DNA from: Scolanthus callimorphus
Lineage: Eukaryota; Cnidaria; Anthozoa; Actiniaria; Edwardsiidae
DNA length: 64,000 nt
Assembly: GCA_033964015.1 (NCBI GenBank)
Contig: CM066919.1
Location: 17,982,146 to 18,046,145 of the forward strand
Reading direction: 5' to 3'
Position numbers and translations under genes: made by a program. The notes under the pieces were generated by a model. It worked only from the letters and a program-made list of their open reading frames with translations, was not told where the DNA came from and ran no database searches. Within the stretch, counting starts at the first letter, position 1, and each line of letters begins with the position of its first letter. This document shows, in pieces, positions 56,236-64,000 of this stretch.

Positions 56236-58535
56236 GTTTTATTTTTTTATTTTTTATTTTTATGTTATTACATATTTCCTAATATACAACAACAATTATA
56301 CAATATTCAATAATCAACATAGAACAAAAAAAAAAAAAAGGAACAACAAAAACACACTTATGGCAGACGGTTTCCTTTCTTAGCATACTCCCTTTGTTGA
56401 ACTAACAAAGAACAACTTTTAAAAGTTTCCATTTTTGATCATGTAAATCTAACAGGCCTTTCTGACTCGCTAAATATTGTTCAGTTACATACGTCCTCTT
56501 AAGCTTTTTAAGCAGTAAATTTAAAGTAGGGGAAAAAGATTTCTGTTTGCCTTGAAATATTAAATGTTTGCATTCGAGAAGAACATAGTTGGCAAGAGTT
56601 AAAACCTCCTTTCTTGGTTCAAAAATTCCAAAAAGGACTGTCTGAAGGGTAGGAATCCAGTCGTAATAACAGTACTCAAGAAGAAACTCTCTTATCTTTT
56701 TCCAAAAAATTGTAATGAATGGACAATCAAAGAAGAAGTGTTCTATTGTTTCTTGTTCAAGTTTACACCAATGACAGGCCATAGTATCAGAAATATGAAA
56801 TTTAAAAAGCATGACATTTGTGTACACAATACGATGAAGTAGTTTGAATTGGAATTCCCTTAGTTTGGTGTCTAAAGTTATCTTAAAGGGCAGAGAGTAA
56901 ATTGCTTTCCAATCTAAATACGAATTGAACATGTCGTTTTTTTTTTGGCTGCTGTTGGTTTACAGTATAGGTTTTGGGCGAGATGTTCATAAAGTGTCTT
57001 AGATTTAGTCGAATCTAGGTTAAGGGAAACTGACTTCGTGATTTTCATAATAACTCTGTCAAATTGCAACGGAGACATATTAATGTGAATAAGACTTTTA
57101 TCAGATTTGAGAGTTTCGCGCCATAATGGCGGAAGGGAGTTGTAAATTCTAAAAAGAAAAAAGGCATCTACCGGGGACAAATCAAAGGTTCTAGGGAAAT
57201 TGGAGCGTAAATTACCTATCTTATCAAAGAGGTGACCAACTTTAACAATGCCTTTGTGATATAAATTTTCGTTAAAAAAGGATTTCTTGTCGCTGCAAAT
57301 ACATTGATTATTCCAAATAACTTGGTTACAAATTTCGTTAAAAAAAGACTCAGTACCAGAAGTGGGGTTAGCATTACAACAGCAGTTGATTGTTTCCCAT
57401 TCCCGAAGGCATTCTTGATAAAAATCGGAGGGGGGAACGGAAGAAAGTCTCGGTAGATGGAAGTTACAATGAAATAATAATTTACCACCAACGCTTTTTA
57501 AATAATGATTCAAAAGATTTTCCAACCAGACGGGTAGTCCATTAAAAACTATTTATGCACATGATTCGTTGAACAGAAAGCATTGTTTGGATATTTGGCA
57601 TCCGTAGACCTCCTAATTCAATAGAGCTAATCAAAACAGCTCTCTTAACTTTGTCACGACGACCTTTCCAAACAAAGTTGAAAAGAAAACTATTTATTTG
57701 TCTAATCATATCCTTGCGACAAGATATAAGAGACATTCGATACAAAAATTTAGGGATGGCTAGGGATTTGATTAACTGAATTCTGCCTAGTAATGTCAAG
57801 GATCGCCAATTCCAGGAATTTAGTTGTTCCTTTAGATCTTTAATAATAGACTCAAAATTAACCTTATGAAATAGCGTTGTATTATTACAAAAGTTTATAC
57901 CAAGGATCTTAACCATTGAAGTGATTTTACGAACATTAAGCTCCTCGTTATTGTCTAATTTCATAGGCCCAAGTGGTAGAACCTCCGTTTTTTCGTGGTT
58001 GATTTTAAGACCAGAAAACGTTCCGAAAGATCTGATTGTGTCAAATAGGTGGGCAAAAGATGCCTTAGTCCTAACAAAAGCTGTAAGGTCATCCGCAAAC
58101 AATGCTAATTTGATTTCGGTACCACCTATTTTTATACCCTCAATTTGAGGGTCGTCACGAATTTTAATCGCCAAAAGCTCAACCACTAAGATAAATAGGA
58201 AAGCAGAAAGAGGATCGCCCTGCCGGACGCCAGATTTTAAGGGGAAAAAGGGCGTAACCAATCCATTATTCATGACACAGCTACATTGATTATTATAAAA
58301 AGTTTGAATCCATTTTATAAGCGACCCACCAAACCCGAAAGCCTCTAGAGAGGCATACAAGAAAGAGCGGTTAACTTTATCAAATGCTTTTTCAAAATCA
58401 ATCGCAGCTAGTATACCCGGCAAAGATTCGACTCTAGTATAATCTAAGACATCATTGATTGTACGAACTGCATCAAAAATTGTTCGACCTTTAATAAATG
58501 CATATATATATAATTTTCTTATGTTAGTATATACC
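56236..58535 (-). mobile_element. L1/Tx1-like LINE, 5'-truncated, minus strand
   Basis: Read on the minus strand, an open frame from 58537 to 57542 codes a reverse transcriptase: FIKGRTIFDAVRTIND, AAIDFEKAFDKVN, SGVRQGDPLSAFLFILV and the catalytic LFADDLTAF. It continues after one-base frame changes in homopolymers (near 57546 and 56940) through a thumb/connector region to a C-terminal Cys-His motif CHWCKLEQETIEHFFFDC, typical of L1/Tx1 ORF2. The A-rich 3' tail (minus strand) is at about 56236-56265. The endonuclease and start of the polymerase are missing (5' truncation). Few other defects, so probably a fairly young insertion in gene C intron 1. Confidence 0.88.
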
Positions 58536-58811
58536 AAATCAGTGAATAGTCATTTTCGCGCGCCCCGTGTGAGTTGGTTCCTGGTAGATATCCATGAACA
58601 CTATTTGCTGTTTTGAGAAAACACTCAATTAAAATGGCGGCTCGTTTGTGAGCGATATGCGTTTTTGAATCTTTTGATCTACTGTATTTTATTCTACTGA
58701 TTTGGTTTGTTAAAAACCCACAAAACCCAACAAAAATATCAAAAAATGAGTATCTGTCATGAAATAACAAACAAATCAACAAAGAATGAAAATCACAACT
58801 GACGTTCTCAC

Positions 58812-59278
58812 CCTTGGGGTGGGGGGGGGGGGGGGGGGGGGCTCCCATATTTTTTGGTCGGGGATCATCGTCGTATCTTTTAGGGGTTAAACTCACGGTG
58901 GTTTCGTCTCTTTTAGGGGATATCTTGATCTTCAATAAATTTTAGGGAGATTGGTATCTTTAAGGGCCAAAACTGTGTACAAATTGTTTTTCTTATGGTG
59001 GTGCTTCTAAAGACCGTGTAAGAAAGAGAGATTATTCGACGAGAAGACGATAAATTGGAAACTAACACGGAAATTTCTTGATGGGTATCTTTCACCTGTT
59101 ATACCTTGTCCCTCGCGCCTACTTAGCACATATGACCTCATCTTTTAGGGTAATAATTTTTTTGAGCCACGCCATGGCCCGCCATGTTTGGTATCTTTTA
59201 AGGGTGAAACTGAAAATTTCCGACGATCATCCCCGACCAAAATATATTGGAGTAGGCCCCCTCCCCACCCCCCTGGGG
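58812..59278. mobile_element. G-tract foldback element, copy 4, 7-8-bp TSD
   Basis: Flanked by TTCTCAC (58805-58811, 59279-59285); the base before is G on both sides. The left end CCTTGGGGTGGGG with a G tract, then GCTCCCATATTTTTTGGTCG, is mirrored at the right (CGACCAAAATATATTGGAG, CCCCTCCCCACCCCCCTGGG). Interior TATCTTTTAGGGG units occur in both orientations. Confidence 0.8.
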
Positions 59279-59285
59279 TTCTCAC

Positions 59286-59656
59286 ATCCTGAATCCACTT
59301 ACTGTATACGATGCCAAATAAAAATATCTGTCTGTCTGTCTGTCTGTCCAGAACCTTGTTTGTTATGACAAATTAACAAAAGAGGGGATATGAGATTTCT
59401 ATGCGTTTCTAACTCCACGGGCAGTTTATGAATATATATATAGCCTCAAGATTTTGTGCTTACGTATTCTTTTTCGAATATTTTTTACCAGCTTTATGCA
59501 GACCGGCTGAAAATTAGGTAATTTATGCGAGTGAAGGTAACAAGTTATTGTTTTTCATAAAAACGTTTGAGAATATCATAAGAAAACAGATGATCTATCA
59601 TGCATTGTTGCTCTTTCCTGTCAATCAAGAAATGTTGTTATTCGTTTCCGCCCCAG
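59286..59656. other. Gene C intron 1, distal end
   Basis: Contains a CTGT/CTGTC microsatellite at about 59331-59348. Ends at acceptor TTTCCGCCCCAG. No exon otherwise. Confidence 0.5.
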
Positions 59657-59809
59657 AATCCTAAGGCTGATGTCACTCCACACGACGTTTCACCTTGTCT
59701 TGTCATGACTGAGAACAACGCACAACAGGCTTTGGTTCAGCCAGTTATCAAGAAAGAAAAGGATGATTCTACTTTGATGAATTCTACCAGTTCTAACTGT
59801 TTATTTGAG
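59657..59809 (+). CDS. Gene C exon 2: SUMO-motif module
   Basis: 51 codons, phase 0 at both ends (acceptor GCCCCAG, donor TTTGAG|GTAATC). The peptide (NPKADVTPHDVSPCL..., VIKKEKDDS, NSTSSNCLFE) closely resembles the first 50 codons of exon 3, so the exon arose by tandem duplication. V-I-K-K-E fits the sumoylation consensus. Confidence 0.8.
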
Positions 59810-60460
59810 GTAATCAAAAGAGCGTTTACAGCCGTCCGGATCATGACCAAGGCTTACTGTGAGTTAGGAGAGCAAAGGCCTCACTCATGATCTCGTATCC
59901 TTAGCGAAGCCACGTCTTACCTGTAGCGTGTCAGTAAACGAGTGAAGCTTGGAGACTCTGGAACCCAGGAACGATAACTAATTATTTATTCCGTATTACA
60001 ATTTCAGCTTTGAAGTTTAAAACCAGGCTCCCTTTGTAGTATGTTTTCGTGCGTCGTACGATATGTTTCTGCGGGAAAGGTCATGCTCTTATCTTGTCTA
60101 TGCCACGGTTCACTAGATATAGAATTACATTATTAACAAAATGTTGACATACTCAACTGACCTAAACCGCACAGTCTTGGCTGAAGCAGTCTTTATTCTA
60201 TATTTACATTCTTATTACCACCCGTATAATAGATCCATCATTTTAATACTAAAATATTTATCAAAAATCAAAGCTGTTATCTCAAAATGCGGGGGCAGCT
60301 GTAGCGATTGCTTTGGGATTCCTGTTTTTCAACCAGACTGCCTTGCGACCTTGTACGGTACGGGATTAAATGGATTAACTCACTGGCCTTTTTACAACGA
60401 GAATCCATATCATAGCTAAATACTTACCCAGACCATGTAAAAACATTATTTTCACCACAG
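59810..60460. other. Gene C intron 2
   Basis: 650 bp, AT-rich, no element recognised. The short ORF at 60141-60419 lies inside the intron and has no recognisable domain. Confidence 0.5.
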
Positions 60461-62910
60461 CATCATCAGGCAGATGTAATACCGCTCGTCAAAGAATCTC
60501 CTTGCTTTGTCAAGACTGAGAACGAAGACGCACAAGGTTATTTAGTTCAACAATTTGTCAAGACTGAAATAAATGACTCTAGCGTGGCGAATTCTACTAG
60601 TACTACTTCATTATTTGAGGTTATCACCGATGCCTTTAGCGATTCGGATCTTCCCATGTTAAGACTAGAGCAACAAGACTTGAAACAAGAGCCTTTACTA
60701 CAACAACAACATCATCAACAACAACAACAACAACGTCAACAACAACAGCAACAACAACAACATCAGCAACAACAACAACAACAACAACAACATCAGCAGC
60801 AGCATCAACAACAACAACAACAACAGCAACAGCAGCAACAACAACAGCATCAATTACTGGCACCGCAACAACAGGGCCAAGTACGGCTGGTCGATCACGG
60901 AGAATTTCAACAAAGCGCCACCAGCACGGTTGTGCATAAATGCCAAGATTGTGACAAGAGCTATAAAACAGCTAAGGCTCTTAGTCAGCACCGCAAAGTA
61001 AAACACGAAAATGTGCGGCCTCAGTGTCCCATATGCAAAAAGACGTTTGCTACTCTTTTTAATCTAAAGCGACACGAGGCTGTGCACTTACGCCGTGAGG
61101 AAAGACACCCTCGAAAAAGACGTAGGCTTGAGGGACAGGAGCAACAACATCCACTATCAGAGCTACAAGATCCACTACCAGAACATCATCAACTACTACC
61201 AGAGCTGCAGCATCCACTACCAGAGCAACAACATCCACTACCAGAACAACAACATCCACTACCAGAGCAGCAACATCCACTACCAGAGCAACAACATCCA
61301 CTACCAGAGCAGCAACATCTACTACCAGAGCAACATCATCAACTACAAGAGCGACAGCACCGACTGGTAGAACAGATTGGTCAAAGCAACACTTGCAACT
61401 ATTTGTATAAATGCCAAGACTGCGACAAATCGTTTAATTTACCTTGGCGAAGAAACCGGCACCACAAAACAGTACATCAAAAGCTGCGTCCCTTTGTATG
61501 TTCTATATGCGGCAGAGCGTTTTCTAAAAAAGATGAACTAGATCGACACAAAAAACGGCACTCCCAAGCTACAGAATGCAAAGTTTGCGGTATAGTTCTA
61601 CGCTCGGCTCACCGTTTAACGATTCACACTTGGATTCACTTTGTACCTTCCGCAGATCAATGCAAAACGGGAAGACATTCACATTTAGTTGATGATGAGG
61701 AAAAAGACAATGAAAGCTTTGAGTGCGTGGAATGCAAAGAGGTTCATGTCGGAATAGACGCTATACGTACTCACTGCAAAACACACAAACTTTCCTATGA
61801 ATCCAAGATAGAAAAGATGCGCGACATTCGCAAGTGTTACTATTGCTTAAAGGAGTTTCAAACTTCCGAGAAACTCGATGATCACGTAAAAATCTACACG
61901 GCGGAAAAGCAATACAAATGTTCTTTTTGTGGAAAAATGTTCCGGAAAAGGGCCCAGTGCTCAAGGCATGAACAAACACATATAAGTCAGCCAAATTATT
62001 ATTGCTCAGTATGTGGAAAGGCACTAGGATCGCCTAAAAGTCTTTTGAATCATATGAGGACACATACTGGCGAGACCCCTTTCAAGTGTGATGACTGTGA
62101 CAGGTGCTTCGGAACAAAATCCCGGTGTCTCCAGCACCACAAGATTGTTCATCAAAAGCTACGACCATATGTGTGTCCCACGTGTAGCAAGACGTTCCCT
62201 ACAAGTAGCAGTTTAAACAGGCATAGGTATGGTCACATGCGAGCTGAAGGAAGGCATTTTTCTTGCACGACGTGCGGCGAAGCGGTGCCCCGGAAGAACA
62301 TTGAGTGCGACGATTGTGACATGGATATTATTGGACCGCTAAAGTGCATATACTGCGAGCTAACGTTCACAAGAAATCGCGTCACGCGCGTCATATGAAG
62401 ATGCACGAAACGGGATTCAAGTGCGAGATCTGTGGAAAGCTTTTCCTCAAGAAGTCCTCTTATCAACATCATGTAAACAGGCACCAGGGTATAAGTGCAT
62501 TCCCTTGTAAAGTTTGTGGTCGCAAGCTGGCAACCCCCCTGGGTCTTACCATTCACCTGCGCACGCATACTGGCGAGAAACCTTACGATTGTAAAGACTG
62601 TGATAAAACTTTCGCATCGATATCGTTACTACGACTACACGAGGAGGTCCATACCGGATTACGTCCTTTTAAGTGTGAAACTTGTGGGAAAACATTTGCG
62701 CGCAATTGGACTTTGAAGATACACAGAAAAATGCACGCCAGGAAGCCATTTGAGTGCAGGAGATGCGGGAAAGTTCTTAAAAACAAGAAACATCTGGCGA
62801 ATCATCACGCGATGCATGGCGGGCGGAAGCCATTCAAGTGCAAAACGTGCAAAAAGACATTCACTAAAAAGTTCGGCTTGAGGATGCATTACAAGACTCA
62901 CGAAAGTTAG
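60461..62910 (+). CDS. Gene C main exon: polyQ, Pro-Gln repeats, C2H2 array
   Basis: Starts after acceptor TTTTCACCACAG in phase 0 (HHQADVIPL...), so the GTG at 60584 is not a start. Order: SUMO-type motifs FVKTE (twice) and LKQEP; a long Gln/His tract; two C2H2 fingers; a PLPEQQH repeat; then a long finger array containing a C-x2-C-x10-C-x2-C unit (CTTCGEAVPRKNIECDDC), an HTGETPF and an HTGEKPYDC linker, ending HYKTHES. One finger has lost its last His. A single-base loss in an A run near 62370 breaks the finger that begins CIYCELTF; without it the exon would read on to TAG at 62908-62910. With both upstream exons the protein would be about 906 residues. It is a likely nuclear DNA-binding regulator and paralogue of B. 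Confidence 0.82.
60700..60860 (+). repeat. CAA/CAG/CAT (Gln-His) coding repeat in gene C
   Basis: Mostly CAA and CAG codons with interspersed CAT, coding a near-pure Gln/His tract of about 50 residues. The antisense reads poly-Val/Asp, which is not a gene. Likely length-variable. Confidence 0.85.
61150..61345 (+). repeat. 21-bp coding repeat (PLPEQQH) in gene C
   Basis: About nine units of CATCCACTACCAGAGCAACA, the best of them in a run from 61210 to 61320. It interrupts the finger array between the second and third fingers. Confidence 0.85.
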
Positions 62911-63045
62911 CAGAAGGTAACTGGTAACTAACTACATAATGACCATAATGATTCTGGAATGTAAATAACTTAGTCTATATGTAAATTACTTTGTATTTTA
63001 ATTCTTCATCATTTTAGGAGTGAAAAAAGCTAATAATTAAAATGC

Positions 63046-63051
63046 AATAAA
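63046..63051 (+). promoter_or_regulatory. Polyadenylation signal AATAAA
   Basis: 136 bases after the gene C stop, a normal distance for its 3' end. Confidence 0.6.
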
Positions 63052-63140
63052 GGCTGGTGACGCCATTCGAATGATCATCCACAACGCCTTGTTCTCCTCG
63101 TTTGACGTCAAATTTATTTCATGTATTTTTAATGTGTTTG

Positions 63141-63365
63141 CATTCTGGAACCCAGAGCTCCCCGGCTCGTCTCGCAGGGGAGTCTCTGGTGACAGCCCCT
63201 GACGCATGCGCGAGATTTAATACAGAGCCGCTGAGAGAGTCAGAGAGACCGTTAAGCGCATGTTCCAACGCTCAAAATCAGCCAATCAGCGACGGCCCTC
63301 AAACGGATGTCCCCAGAGCCTCCCCTGTGAGCAGACGAGCCGGTGAGCTCTGGGTACGAGAAATG
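63141..63365. mobile_element. Complete CCCAGAGCTC MITE with 9-bp TSD
   Basis: Flanked by a perfect ATGTGTTTG duplication (63132-63140, 63366-63374). Left CATTCTGGAACCCAGAGCTC and the reverse complement of the right end (CATTTCTCGTACCCAGAGCT) match with small changes, and the similarity goes on through CGGCTCGTCT. The 9-bp duplication suggests a Mutator-like family. Partial copies are at 9708, 27233, 27432 and 39129. Confidence 0.85.
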
Positions 63366-63374
63366 ATGTGTTTG

Positions 63375-64000
63375 ATAAACCAGAAATTCCAAATTAAAAC
63401 ATCGAGTTTTTAGTTGTTCTTTTTGAAATTGTGAACAATCGGAATGTTGGACTCAAATGGGCAGAAAAAAACCATCGTCGGATATTTTGTCAAACGTCCG
63501 TTAGAAGCTGTGAGGAGCTAGTGTGAACGTTTCAATATTTATAATATAAATATTCCAGGATATGTTTTAATATGAACAAACTGGCCTACAAATGCAGGTG
63601 GCACGGGCTACTTTATCTCTAAGGAATTAGTCTTCATTAGAAGGCTAATAGATGTAATATTATGAGATCAATAAATCAATAAAGATTATTATCATTTCAT
63701 TTTGAGGTCGAAATTGTTTTATCCTTTAAGGCTGATTCTCACTCAAAAACGCAAGCGCAAAAAGTCGAGACATTGCGGTCCCTTGCGCTTGTGCTTGCGT
63801 CTAGTGTAAATTAAGCGAACGCAAGGGCAAGTAACTAAGACAAAATAAAAAAAATACACGTTTATCGTCCCCGCCCGCATCGTTTTTTTTTGGAACCGCA
63901 TCATTTTTTCTTTATTTTCATTTTTTCTCAAATTGTCTCCAAAACGAAGTCAAACGTCAGAAGCGGTTAGAAACTGCTTTGGAATGTGGCTTTAATGAGC
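63375..64000. other. Intergenic, window end
   Basis: AT-rich. A mirrored pair (AAACGCAAGCGCAAAAAGTCGA with later AAGCGAACGCAAGGGCAAG, parts only) near 63754-63830 may be the edge of another element. No gene. Confidence 0.35.

Noticed and set aside
60584..60586. GTG at 60584 as start of gene C
   Set aside because: Animals rarely use GTG, and the frame is open back to a good acceptor at 60460 with the duplicated SUMO module in front.

Overview
This is a 64 kb stretch of an animal nuclear genome: intron-containing genes, C2H2 zinc fingers, LINE fragments, very many short inverted-repeat DNA transposons and long poly-G/C tracts. The repeat style and a captured tyrosine-recombinase fragment suggest an anthozoan cnidarian such as a stony coral or anemone. 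That placement is inference; no marker gene here proves it.

Layout: (1) 1-5.7 kb: a 9-bp-TSD, Mutator-like non-autonomous element carrying a tyrosine-recombinase remnant, then a Mab-21/cGAS-like nucleotidyltransferase gene. (2) 5.7-12.2 kb: transposon-rich intergenic DNA. (3) 12.3-17.6 kb: gene A, a WW-domain exon spliced to an exon with C2H2 fingers and a huge Gln-rich tail. (4) 18-31 kb: a small secreted Cys-rich protein (minus strand), an unrecognised intronless ORF (22.9 kb) and a multi-pass membrane protein (27.9-30.5 kb). (5) 32-38 kb: a 2.6 kb palindromic satellite element with a tRNA-derived SINE inside it. (6) 39-48.5 kb: gene B (WW exon, Gln-rich linker, about 14 C2H2 fingers), whose first intron holds a 4.5 kb inverted repeat with a LINE fragment in its loop. 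(7) 50-53.8 kb: two more foldback elements built from short tandem repeats. (8) 54.9-62.9 kb: gene C, the third WW/Gln/C2H2 paralogue, with an L1/Tx1-like LINE on the minus strand of its first intron.

The most interesting system is the cluster of three same-strand paralogues A, B and C. Each has a separate N-terminal WW exon ending in phase 0, spliced to an acidic/SUMO-motif segment, a Gln-rich region and C2H2 fingers. I know of no described family with this WW - polyQ - C2H2 array architecture. The proteins look like nuclear DNA-binding factors that could recruit proline-motif partners through the WW domain.

A second theme is that nearly every broken ORF here (A, C, Mab-21, the membrane protein, the 22.9 kb ORF, the LINE) is interrupted only by single-base indels, mostly in short homopolymers, with no in-frame nonsense substitution seen. 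This looks more like consensus-sequence error, or very recent decay, than old pseudogenes. A third theme is foldback elements with internal tandem repeats and recognisable target-site duplications.
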